7,667 nt of DNA, from NCBI GenBank assembly GCA_903923345.1, contig CAIXXI010000152.1:1-7667 (forward strand), written 5' to 3'. The translations under genes and the position numbers were made by a program. Of this stretch, positions 1-7,093 are shown piece after piece (positions within the stretch are counted from its first letter, which is position 1; every line of letters starts with the position of its first letter). The notes beneath the pieces were generated by a model. It was not told the origin of the DNA and searched no databases. It saw only the letters and a program-made list of their open reading frames with translations. The DNA comes from an uncultured Burkholderiales bacterium (lineage in GTDB: Bacteria > Pseudomonadota > Gammaproteobacteria > Burkholderiales > Burkholderiaceae_E).

Positions 1-18
1 CACAATCAGTAGTAAATT

Positions 19-53
19 CAAAGGGTTACTGCTCACAAGGCGGTAGCCCTTTG
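19..53 (+). terminator. Rho-independent terminator-like hairpin at left edge
   Basis: Positions 19-31 (CAAAGGGTTACTG) pair with 41-53 (CGGTAGCCCTTTG) to give a 13-bp RNA stem containing two G-U pairs, with a 9-nt loop (32-40). The 3' arm ends in CCCTTTG and runs into TCTATTCT, a modest U-rich tail. The first bases of the window contain an in-frame TAG at 10-12, so the hairpin probably ends a + strand gene lying to the left. This is inferred, because that gene is not visible. The other strand also has a short A/T-rich tail, so bidirectional use is possible. Confidence 0.6.
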
Positions 54-159
54 TCTATTCTGCCTCGCCGCAGGCACGGGACATGCCGGTTGATTTGAGT
101 CGGCTGATCTCTGCGGGGTGATGCCGAACCGTCCTGGCCGCCCGGTCGGCGGCTGATGT

Positions 160-177
160 GCCCGGCTCAGGCCGGGC
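160..177 (+). promoter_or_regulatory. GC-rich hairpin just upstream of the small lipoprotein RBS
   Basis: GCCCGGC (160-166) and GCCGGGC (171-177) form a perfect 7-bp stem with a TCAG loop. It ends 5 nt before the GGGAGA ribosome-binding site of the GTG-start gene at 196. It could be a 5'-leader structure affecting translation of that gene, or simply a chance structure in GC-rich spacer. I saw no promoter hexamers worth reporting between 54 and 195. Confidence 0.3.
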
Positions 178-182
178 CGTTC

Positions 183-188
183 GGGAGA
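183..188 (+). promoter_or_regulatory. Ribosome-binding site for the small lipoprotein gene
   Basis: GGGAGA lies 7 nt before the GTG at 196-198. This spacing and the purine-rich match support GTG as the start of a gene too short to be found by length alone. Confidence 0.55.
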
Positions 189-195
189 AATCAAC

Positions 196-339
196 GTGAA
201 GCGAACCCTGCTCTTGGCGAGCCTGTGCATTGCATTGCTGTCTGCATGCAGTACGGGCTATTCGCCTTCTACATCCATGCGCATGCCCCACAGCACCGAA
301 TGCGGCAGTAGTCCCAACTCGTGCCTGGATTGGCGCTGA
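196..339 (+). CDS. Small putative lipoprotein, 47 aa
   Basis: No family is recognised. Translation from GTG gives a short lipoprotein-like chain. It has a basic start (MKRT), a hydrophobic stretch from about residue 5 to 15, and a lipobox LSAC at 15-18, so Cys18 would be lipidated after signal peptidase II cleavage. The mature part would be only about 30 residues (starting CSTGYSP), with two more cysteines at 36 and 43 in the tail. The GTG is chosen because a GGGAGA site sits 7 nt upstream and the signal peptide begins exactly there. The gene ends 30 bp before the stop of the convergent recombinase homologue. Small lipoproteins of this kind (entericidin-like or orphan) are common and often unannotated. 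A serine after Cys18 would favour outer-membrane sorting by the usual +2 rule. The function is unknown. The main doubt is whether so short a frame is expressed. Confidence 0.6.
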   Translation: MKRTLLLASLCIALLSACSTGYSPSTSMRMPHSTECGSSPNSCLDWR

Positions 340-351
340 TCGCACCAGTCA

Positions 352-370
352 ACGCAGTCTGAGACTGCGT
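352..370. terminator. 19-bp palindrome between convergent genes
   Basis: ACGCAGTCT (352-360) and AGACTGCGT (362-370) are perfect inverted repeats around a single G. In RNA this would form about an 8-bp stem with a TGA loop on either strand. It lies in the 30-bp gap between the small lipoprotein gene and the recombinase homologue, and its last base is the first base of the latter's stop codon (read on +). The position suggests a shared bidirectional terminator, although neither side has a clear U-run. A protein-binding site is an alternative. Confidence 0.45.
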
Positions 371-1683
371 CAGGCCGCCATCCGGTGGCTTTGCACGGCA
401 GGACGTTCGACCGATTCAAGCCATCGGCCCAACCGGTCGAACGCCTCTCTGCACATGCCTTGAGTGATCCGATCAGCGACCGCAATGCGTTCATCCGTTC
501 GGTCAACCCGGTCAAGGCATGCAGCGATGACTTCAGGTTTCACCTTGAGGTCTGCCAGCAGGGCCGCTGCGGTGCGACGCAGATCGAGCGGCGTCCAGGC
601 ACCACCCGACAGCAACAATTCGCGGGTTGCTGCCGAGCGCCCACGAATTTGCGTACCCCGCTGGCGATCACGGATCTGCTTGCCGAGCGCTTTGGGCGAC
701 AAGGGTTCGTCGTTCATTCGCCCGGGAAAAACCCATTGGGAATCACGACGGATAACATCTTCAGGGCGCAGGTGTCGCAGTGCGAACTCGGACAGTGGCA
801 CGACATGGACTCGGCCGCTGTGGCTGTACTGAGCGGGGATCGTCCAGGTGCGTGCCTCCAGATTGACATCTGACCAACGGATACAGGCTATTTCGCCGAT
901 ACGTGCGCCTGTCGAAAGCATCAGCCAGGTGGCTCGTCGAATATGGTGTGCAAGACCCGCCGAGCGCATGCGCAGCGCGAGTTCAGCAATTTCGGCGTGA
1001 CTCAAGGATCGATTGCGAGCCTCCTGGGCACCGCACAGGTCAATTTTGCGCAAGCCTGCGGTCGGGTCATCGTCGATCCAGCCTTCATGCAGAGCCCATC
1101 TGAACATCTGACGCAGGTCGGCGAGCACACAACCGGCCTGACGTGCTGAACCCCGATCAATGATTTTCTGCAGCAGCAGAACAATCTGTGATTCATCGAC
1201 CTGACCAAGAGGGATCGCGCCGATATTGGGCAGCACGTCCTTGCACATGCTTCGATAAACCGATTCCCCAGCGTCTTTACGACTGCGTAGCTGCGCGTGA
1301 CGCCAATGAGTGAACGCGGCCTCGACGGTCAACAATGGCGGTTCGGCCGAACTGCTCATGCCCGGGACGGGGATTCTCAGTACAGACGGCGAATTGTCAG
1401 TGCGCAAGGAAAGCGCAACTGCAACGGCGGGGCGGCGAATCGAAGCGCCCTCCGCAGGGGCATTCCTGAGCCGCTCGGCCGTTTGCCGAATCGATGCAAG
1501 GGTGCTGTCGGGCCAGGTGCCGATCCGCATCGCCCTGGAGGATTGCTGATAGATGAAATCGACAACGATGCGTCTGACTGGATGGCTTTCTATTCTGACC
1601 TCCGCCTGCAGGTCTGGGCTCTCGACAAAACGACGGCCAACATCCGACTCGCACAATTGGTCCAGAACTTCAACGGAAAGCAT
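370..1683 (-). CDS. Tyrosine recombinase (P4-type integrase) homologue lacking catalytic residues
   Basis: The layout is that of a P4-like phage or island integrase. Residues about 25-80 resemble the arm-binding DUF4102 domain (RIGTWPDSTLASIRQ). Residues about 118-215 form a SAM-like core-binding domain, and about 225-425 a catalytic-type domain. At 437 aa it has normal family length. Box I is kept (TGARIGEI, Arg261). The beta-hairpin Lys position appears to be His288. The usual HxLR box reads LDLR (366-369), keeping only Arg369. The later His/Trp position is Arg392. The nucleophile position is about Val402, and no tyrosine occurs anywhere after Tyr286. Strand transfer therefore looks impossible, while DNA binding could remain. 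AGGAG lies 9 nt before the ATG, supporting the start. The gene sits 197 bp downstream of the EAL gene on the same strand. No tRNA, att repeat or phage cargo is visible nearby. Family assignment is firm. Loss of activity is inferred from motif alignment by eye. Confidence 0.88.
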   Translation of the reverse strand: MLSVEVLDQLCESDVGRRFVESPDLQAEVRIESHPVRRIVVDFIYQQSSRAMRIGTWPDSTLASIRQTAERLRNAPAEGASIRRPAVAVALSLRTDNSPSVLRIPVPGMSSSAEPPLLTVEAAFTHWRHAQLRSRKDAGESVYRSMCKDVLPNIGAIPLGQVDESQIVLLLQKIIDRGSARQAGCVLADLRQMFRWALHEGWIDDDPTAGLRKIDLCGAQEARNRSLSHAEIAELALRMRSAGLAHHIRRATWLMLSTGARIGEIACIRWSDVNLEARTWTIPAQYSHSGRVHVVPLSEFALRHLRPEDVIRRDSQWVFPGRMNDEPLSPKALGKQIRDRQRGTQIRGRSAATRELLLSGGAWTPLDLRRTAAALLADLKVKPEVIAACLDRVDRTDERIAVADRITQGMCREAFDRLGRWLESVERPAVQSHRMAA

Positions 1684-1692
1684 GGAATCTCG

Positions 1693-1697
1693 CTCCT
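1693..1697 (-). promoter_or_regulatory. Ribosome-binding site of the recombinase homologue
   Basis: Read on the minus strand, AGGAG stands 9 nt before the ATG at 1683. It is a clear Shine-Dalgarno match and indicates that the translation start is still intact, despite loss of the enzyme's catalytic residues. Confidence 0.6.
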
Positions 1698-1880
1698 GAC
1701 TGCAAGGACTTAGATGCGCAGATCATGCTTGGCAGGGACGCAGCTCAGGCCTGTGGTCGGCCGGACAGACGATCTGCACCGCCAGACGGCGGCTGGTCAG
1801 GATGCAGTCGCGTGCTTAGGAGACAAGGAAGCGGGCAGGCGCCTGATGGGCCGAGCCCGAGCGCTGATCAGCGGATCGGG

Positions 1881-4130
1881 TCAGCGTATTCCGTCGACCG
1901 TCGGGGCTGCCGAGGCTTCCCGACTGAAGGCTTGAGCGTTCTCACAGTCGGGAAAACGTTGGAACATCGATGCAATCGGGAGGGCTTTACCGAACAGATC
2001 ACCCTGCATGTACACCACGCCCATCTCGCGCAGGCGAGTGTGCACACTCTCGTTGTGAACGTGCTCTGCAACCGTTCTGAGGTTCAGGCGCCTGGCCACT
2101 CGAACGGTTGCATTGACGATTTCTTCGTCAATGGGGCTGGTGGTCAGGTTTCTGATGAATGATCCATCGATCTTGAGGTAATCGAGTGGGAAGCGCTTCA
2201 GGTATTCAAAGGTGGCAAGTCCAGTTCCGAAATCGTCGAGTGCGATCCCGAACCCCTGGCCTTTCAGATCATCGACCAGGCGAGAGGCAGCCGATGGATT
2301 GCGAATGGCTTCGCTCTCCGTAATTTCGAACACAATTTTGTCCGCTGGGATGCCGCACAGTGCACGCTGCTGCCTGATGTAATCGGCGATGCTGCCGTCG
2401 CTCATCGTCGCGCCTGAGAGATTGATCGAGCACTTGTGTGTGCGTGCAAGCGAGTTCGGGTTGTTCGCAAGCCATTCGAAGCTTCGCTGAATGACCGCCC
2501 GATCCAGAGTGACCGACATCTGAGATTGCACGGCGAGAGACAGGAATTCCGGTGGCTGAATCAGCCCGCCATCTCGGTCTCGCAGACGCGTGAGAATCTC
2601 GTACGACACCGAGCCTTCCGGCGCATCCGGATCCACGACGGGCTGAGCGTAGAGTTCAAGGCGGGTTTCCCGAATGGCTTCCCTAAGGTGCTCCACTTTG
2701 CTTTGAAGTGCTCTGCGCGAATCGATCATCGACTGCGAAAGAGGCTCGACGAACAGCTGTGGGTCTCGCACACTGGCTGCAATCGCCTGGGCGTCAGCCA
2801 GTGAAGACAGACAGTCTTCGCTGTTGACCAAGGCATGGCGATCGATCTGAAGCCCTCCGACACACACCTGCAGGCGCAGGCTGCCGTGCTCCACTGCGAA
2901 GAGTTGCCCGGCCAGTTGAGCGTAGACATCTCGCGCAACATTTCGAACCTGCGCCACCGTGTCGCACTCGATGAGCAAGGCATAACGTCCGACCGACAGC
3001 CTTGCAGCAAATTGAACACCTTGTTGACGCAGCAGCAGGGCAGCGGCTGATTGCTCCAACTGCATCGCTGAAATCGGTCCGCACAGGTCGCTGACAGCGT
3101 CAAAGTTAGTCAGATTGACACCGATCAAGCCGAGGTTGGGGCGGTCAGGCGCAGCGAGTCGGTCAGCGAATTCTGCGAGCATGCCGCGGTCGTTGAGCAG
3201 ACCGGTTGTCATGTCCTGACGCGCCTGGTTCGCGACACGTGCCAAGGCCAGGCGACGGTCAGATGCCACTGCCTGAAGCACATGGGCGATGGCCACCGCA
3301 CTGAAGATCAGAACCGTCGACTCAATAGCCTGGTCTGGATGCCCGTCATGATGAACATCCTGATAGGCGCGCGCCCCCAGAAGCGGCAGTGCAGTCAGCA
3401 CCAGCGTGACTGCGTGCACGCGCTCCTCATCACGCAGTGCTGACCATAAAACGATCGGGAAGTACAGAAAGAGAATCAGGTGGGCTAGCTTGGGTTGGCC
3501 CAGCGCAGACAGGCCCAATTGCGCTAACGCGAGAACCAATGACAGCAGGACTGCGGGAATATCAATTCCGAGGCTGCTGACTGCCTGCGAGGAAGGGCCC
3601 GGCGTGTCGAAAGCCGCGAGAACAGCGGGTGCGAGCAGCACGGTACCCAGTCCCCAGGCAAGCCATACGCTCGGAATCGTGTTGCTGTTCCAGCCACGAA
3701 AACCACTTGAACCTGCAATCAGCAGCGCGGCGATGGATGCCCCGATGAGCAGCGCGACCAGCATGAAACGAACCGTTGATTGCAGACGGTATTCGGCTGG
3801 ATTCCAGGCGTTCAGTCGTTTGAGAAGCCAGATGGACACCGCCGCACTCGCAGCAGTCGCAACCGTAGATGAAACAATCAGCGCAATGTCTGCACCCACA
3901 AGAACGCCAGCAGCCATGACGCCCAAGGCAGCAGGAATGGTGCAGGGAATCCCGTGGCGCCAGCCGTATGCGAATGCAACGCCTGCCGCCGGCCACAGGA
4001 GCATCCCGTTTTCAGAGCCACTGGAAAGAAAGCGAGCGAACAGGCAAGCCGCCAGCGCTAAGCCGAAAGCAGTCAGAAGGGGCTGGTAGCCCGGCAATTG
4101 ATTAGGTGCTTCGGCAGGGCGATTGAACAC
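1881..4130 (-). CDS. MASE1-GGDEF(degenerate)-EAL membrane c-di-GMP phosphodiesterase
   Basis: Predicted inner-membrane protein of 749 aa that hydrolyses cyclic di-GMP. Residues about 15-290 contain roughly eight to ten hydrophobic segments with MASE1-like features (LLWPAAGVAFAYGWRHG at 44-60; WLAWGLGTVLLAPAVLAAF near 156-174). A GGDEF-like domain follows (about 305-460), but the signature is SVGRY (379-383) and no upstream RxxD inhibitory site is seen, so cyclase activity is not expected. The EAL domain (about 475-725) keeps the key residues: Glu511 (EIL for EAL), Asn570, Glu602, Asp632-Asp633, Lys653, Glu689 and Gln709. The dead GGDEF domain may act as a GTP-sensing or regulatory module, as in some dual-domain proteins (inference). 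The start is a GTG at 4128-4130 without an obvious Shine-Dalgarno. A TTG at codon 12 is an alternative, since the first membrane segment begins after it. The gene stands alone between acnA's terminator and the recombinase homologue. The sensed signal is unknown. Confidence 0.92.
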   Translation of the reverse strand: MFNRPAEAPNQLPGYQPLLTAFGLALAACLFARFLSSGSENGMLLWPAAGVAFAYGWRHGIPCTIPAALGVMAAGVLVGADIALIVSSTVATAASAAVSIWLLKRLNAWNPAEYRLQSTVRFMLVALLIGASIAALLIAGSSGFRGWNSNTIPSVWLAWGLGTVLLAPAVLAAFDTPGPSSQAVSSLGIDIPAVLLSLVLALAQLGLSALGQPKLAHLILFLYFPIVLWSALRDEERVHAVTLVLTALPLLGARAYQDVHHDGHPDQAIESTVLIFSAVAIAHVLQAVASDRRLALARVANQARQDMTTGLLNDRGMLAEFADRLAAPDRPNLGLIGVNLTNFDAVSDLCGPISAMQLEQSAAALLLRQQGVQFAARLSVGRYALLIECDTVAQVRNVARDVYAQLAGQLFAVEHGSLRLQVCVGGLQIDRHALVNSEDCLSSLADAQAIAASVRDPQLFVEPLSQSMIDSRRALQSKVEHLREAIRETRLELYAQPVVDPDAPEGSVSYEILTRLRDRDGGLIQPPEFLSLAVQSQMSVTLDRAVIQRSFEWLANNPNSLARTHKCSINLSGATMSDGSIADYIRQQRALCGIPADKIVFEITESEAIRNPSAASRLVDDLKGQGFGIALDDFGTGLATFEYLKRFPLDYLKIDGSFIRNLTTSPIDEEIVNATVRVARRLNLRTVAEHVHNESVHTRLREMGVVYMQGDLFGKALPIASMFQRFPDCENAQAFSREASAAPTVDGIR

Positions 4131-4243
4131 GCTGGCAGACCGCGTCGAGATCGCCGAAGTGTAGCTCAGCCAGTCATGGCCGACGAGAGGTCAAGCGATC
4201 AGCGGTCCAAGCGGATCACCGACCGGCAAATCAAGGTGACGCA

Positions 4244-4279
4244 AACCGGGCTCATCCCGCAACGAGGATGCGCCCGGCT
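4244..4279 (-). terminator. Rho-independent terminator of acnA
   Basis: On the minus strand, 8 nt past the acnA stop, an arm containing CCGGGC and CATCC pairs with GGATG and GCCCGG. The stem is 6 bp, one mismatch, then 5 bp, with an 8-nt loop. It is followed by TTTGCGT. The stem can extend by a G-U and an A-U pair into the T stretch. Placement right after acnA and before the EAL gene suggests the two are separate transcription units. Confidence 0.7.
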
Positions 4280-4286
4280 CGATCCA

Positions 4287-6995
4287 TCAGGCAGCCATCA
4301 GCTCCCTCAGCACGAAGGGCAATATGCCCCCGTGGCGGAAGTAGTCCACCTCAATCGGCGTATCAATGCGAGACAGCAAGGTGACGGTGCGGGTCTGACC
4401 GCTTGTTGAGCGGATCGTCATGACGATGTCCTGCTGCGGCTTCATCTCCGCGGGGAAGGCGATATCGAAGCTCTCGTCACCGCGGATTCCAATGGATTCC
4501 CAGGAGTCCTTGCCTTTGAACTGCAAGGGCAACACGCCCATGCCGACCAGGTTCGAGCGATGGATTCGCTCGAAGCTGCGTGCAACAACAGCCCGAACGC
4601 CCAGCAATTGCGTCCCTTTAGCAGCCCAGTCACGAGAGGAACCCGTGCCGTATTCCTCGCCGCCGAAGATCACGGTTGGAACGCTGTCAGCGATGTATTT
4701 CATCGCGGCGTCGTAGATCGCCATCTTCTGGCCGCTGGGCTGATGAATCGTCAGGCCGCCTTCCTCGCGCGAGCCGTCCGCTTGAGCGGGGAGCATCAGG
4801 TTCTTGATCCGCACGTTGGCAAATGTGCCCCGCATCATCACTTCATGATTGCCACGGCGCGCGCCGTAGGAATTGAAGTCGGCTTTCAGGACGCCGTTCT
4901 CGATCAGGTATTTGCCTGCCGGTGAGGCTGCCTGGATGGAGCCAGCCGGGGAAATATGGTCGGTGGTGATCGAATCGCCGAACAAGCCGAGTGCGCGGGC
5001 GCCTTGAATCGCAGCGGTCGCCTTAGGAGTCATCGCAAAGTCAGCGAAGAAGGGCGGGTTGGCAATGTAGGTCGATTTCGGCCAGTCGTAGATCTGACCC
5101 TCAACCGCCGGCACGGCATTCCAGAGCGGGTGGTCTTTGGTCATGTCGCTGTACAGACGCCGGAAGGTGCGTGCACTCATCGCGTAATGCATGAGCTTTT
5201 GCACTTCTTCGGATGTGGGCCAGATGTCGCCGATGAACACATCCTTGCCGTTCTTGTCTTTGCCCAGAGGCTCGGTCATCAGATCGACATTCACGTTCCC
5301 GGCGATCGCATAGGCAACCACCAATGGGGGTGAGGCGAGGAAGTTGGCACGCAGGTTCGGGTGAATGCGTGCTTCAAAGTTCCGATTGCCGGAGAGCACC
5401 GCCGCGCAGACCATGTCATTGGACGTGATCGCTTCGTTGATATCCGCCGTGAGGTCGCCTGCATTGCCGATGCAGGTTGTGCAGCCGTAAGCCGCCACGG
5501 AAAAGCCCAGCTTGGCCAGATGTGGCAACAGTCCGGCTTTTTCCAGATATTCGGTCACCACCCGCGATCCGGGGGCCAGTGACGTCTTGATGTGCGGGGC
5601 AACCTTGAGTCCCCGTGCAACCGCTTTTTTCGCAAGCAGGCCAGCTGCCAGCAACACGCCAGGGTTGGAGGTATTCGTGCACGATGTGATCGCAGCGATC
5701 AGAACATCACCGTTGTGCAGTGAGGTGCCGGTGGAGCTGGTGTAGGTCCGGTCAAGGTCAGCCGCAGCCTTGTTGAATCCGTTGGCTGCGGTCGGTTTGG
5801 AGAACAGATCGGCGAAGGTGGATTTGACGTGGCCGATTTCGATGCGGTCCTGAGGGCGTTTGGGGCCGGCAAGGGACGGCGCGACGCTCGAGAGGTCGAG
5901 TTCGACAACCTGCGAATAGTCGATCGACCCGTCTGCCGGAACACCGTAGAGGCCTTGTGCTTTGAAGTAGGCGGCGAAGGCGGACACCTCGTCTTTGGTT
6001 CGACCGGAACCTTCAAAGTACTCGATGGTCTTGTCGTCGACCGGGAAGAATCCCATGGTGGCACCGTACTCGGGCGCCATATTGGCAATGGTCGCGCGAT
6101 CGGGCAGCGCCAGGCTCTTTGTGCCTTCGCCAAAGAATTCGACAAACTTGCCGACAACCTTCTCCTTGCGCAGCATCTCGGTGATGCGCAACACCAGGTC
6201 GGTCGCCGTGACACCTTCGCGCAGACGGCCTTTCAGGTGAACACCGACGACATCAGGCGTCAGGAAATAGACCGGCTGGCCGAGCATGCCAGCTTCTGCC
6301 TCGATACCACCCACGCCCCAGCCGACGACGCCGATGCCGTTGATCATCGTGGTGTGGCTGTCAGTGCCAACCAGCGTGTCGGGATAGTAGACGTCCTTGC
6401 GGGCAACCGTTTTGTGGTGCACGCCGCGGGCCAGATACTCGAGATTGACCTGGTGCACGATGCCGATACCGGGCGGGACGACCTTAAAGGTATCGAAGGC
6501 CTGCATGCCCCACTTCATGAATTGGTAGCGCTCCTTGTTGCGCTGGAACTCCAGTTTCATGTTCAGGTCGAGCGCATCGGGGGTGCCGAAGTGATCGATC
6601 ATCACGGAGTGGTCGACCACCAGATCAACCGGCACGAGTGGCTCGATGCGCTTGGGATTGCGGCCCATCTTTTCGGCGACATTGCGCATCGAGGCCAGAT
6701 CGGCCAGCAGCGGCACGCCGGTGAAGTCCTGCAAGACGACGCGAGCAACGATAAAGGGGATCTCGTCAGTGCGAACAGCATTGGGCTGCCAGTTGGCCAG
6801 CTGCTGCACATGCTGTTCGGTCACCTTCTTGCCATCGACATTTCGAAGCACCGATTCGAGCACGATCCGGATCGAGACCGGCAGCCGTTTCACATTGGGG
6901 AAGGTTTTCGCCAGCGCGGGCAGCGAATACAGCCGTCCAGTCTTGCCGGTCAGGGGTTTGAAGTCTTTGAGGGTATTGAAAGCGTTGTGTGCCAT
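4287..6995 (-). CDS. acnA: Aconitate hydratase A
   Basis: Cytoplasmic [4Fe-4S] enzyme that interconverts citrate and isocitrate via cis-aconitate in the TCA and glyoxylate cycles. At 902 aa it is full length for the AcnA/IRP1 type. The cluster ligands are Cys439 (ITSCTNTSNP), Cys505 and Cys508 (YGCTTCIGN). Substrate-binding stretches are intact: DHS at 128-130, GTDSHTTMINGIG at 210-222, and the swivel-domain GTGSSRDW at 783-790 with Arg788. The domain order is catalytic domains 1-3, a linker, then the swivel domain from about 660. It is AcnA rather than AcnB, which has a different domain order. AcnD (methylcitrate pathway) is less likely, since no prp genes are nearby. ATG at 6995 is supported by AGG 6 nt upstream and by the typical MAHN start. 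A terminator follows the gene. A hairpin 34 nt upstream of the start may affect expression. No truncation or odd residue was found. Confidence 0.98.
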   Translation of the reverse strand: MAHNAFNTLKDFKPLTGKTGRLYSLPALAKTFPNVKRLPVSIRIVLESVLRNVDGKKVTEQHVQQLANWQPNAVRTDEIPFIVARVVLQDFTGVPLLADLASMRNVAEKMGRNPKRIEPLVPVDLVVDHSVMIDHFGTPDALDLNMKLEFQRNKERYQFMKWGMQAFDTFKVVPPGIGIVHQVNLEYLARGVHHKTVARKDVYYPDTLVGTDSHTTMINGIGVVGWGVGGIEAEAGMLGQPVYFLTPDVVGVHLKGRLREGVTATDLVLRITEMLRKEKVVGKFVEFFGEGTKSLALPDRATIANMAPEYGATMGFFPVDDKTIEYFEGSGRTKDEVSAFAAYFKAQGLYGVPADGSIDYSQVVELDLSSVAPSLAGPKRPQDRIEIGHVKSTFADLFSKPTAANGFNKAAADLDRTYTSSTGTSLHNGDVLIAAITSCTNTSNPGVLLAAGLLAKKAVARGLKVAPHIKTSLAPGSRVVTEYLEKAGLLPHLAKLGFSVAAYGCTTCIGNAGDLTADINEAITSNDMVCAAVLSGNRNFEARIHPNLRANFLASPPLVVAYAIAGNVNVDLMTEPLGKDKNGKDVFIGDIWPTSEEVQKLMHYAMSARTFRRLYSDMTKDHPLWNAVPAVEGQIYDWPKSTYIANPPFFADFAMTPKATAAIQGARALGLFGDSITTDHISPAGSIQAASPAGKYLIENGVLKADFNSYGARRGNHEVMMRGTFANVRIKNLMLPAQADGSREEGGLTIHQPSGQKMAIYDAAMKYIADSVPTVIFGGEEYGTGSSRDWAAKGTQLLGVRAVVARSFERIHRSNLVGMGVLPLQFKGKDSWESIGIRGDESFDIAFPAEMKPQQDIVMTIRSTSGQTRTVTLLSRIDTPIEVDYFRHGGILPFVLRELMAA

Positions 6996-7029
6996 GTTCT
7001 GCCTAAGTGGGTGATCAGATCATGCGAAA

Positions 7030-7065
7030 TCGCCAGCCGATCAGCTGCAGGATCGGGTCTGGCGA
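7030..7065 (-). terminator. Long hairpin between the secreted-protein gene and acnA
   Basis: TCGCCAG (7030-7036) pairs with CTGGCGA (7059-7065), and CCGATC (7037-7042) with GATCGG (7051-7056). This gives 13 bp interrupted by a 2-nt bulge, with an 8-nt loop. On the minus strand it lies 28 nt after the stop of the secreted-protein gene and is followed by TTTCGC, a weak U tail. It is probably a leaky or full terminator for that gene. It also lies 34 nt before the acnA start, so it could be part of an acnA leader if transcription reads through. Confidence 0.5.
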
Positions 7066-7093
7066 AGGTTTCAGGCCATTGGTGTTTCGAGGG

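Noticed and set aside
22..33. The 12-mer AGGGTTACTGCT occurs here and again at 7090-7101
   Set aside because: One copy is part of a terminator arm and the other is the end of a coding region. There is no further similarity around them, so chance is the simplest explanation.
385..873. A 162-codon + strand frame within the recombinase homologue
   Set aside because: It is opposite a well-supported minus-strand gene with recognisable box I and box II motifs. The frame itself shows no motif.
1723..1830. A short minus-strand open stretch in the gap between the EAL gene and the recombinase homologue
   Set aside because: It has no ATG, and the only plausible start (GTG) leaves 18 codons without a ribosome-binding site. 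The gap (1684-1880) otherwise shows only a weak 5-bp hairpin at 1779-1792 and no convincing promoter.
340..1880. Possible integrated island bounded by att sites around the recombinase homologue
   Set aside because: I found no tRNA gene, no flanking direct repeats and no cargo genes. The base composition looks like that of the neighbours.
3406..4089. A 227-codon open frame on the + strand opposite the MASE1 region
   Set aside because: It is antisense to clear membrane segments of the EAL protein. The Ser/Thr/Ala/Arg-rich translation shows no domain or start signal.
4131..4200. TTGACC as a possible -35 box for the EAL gene
   Set aside because: At 17-nt spacing the -10 position reads GGCTGA, a poor match. 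The nearest better hexamer (TACACT) is too far away, so no promoter is called.
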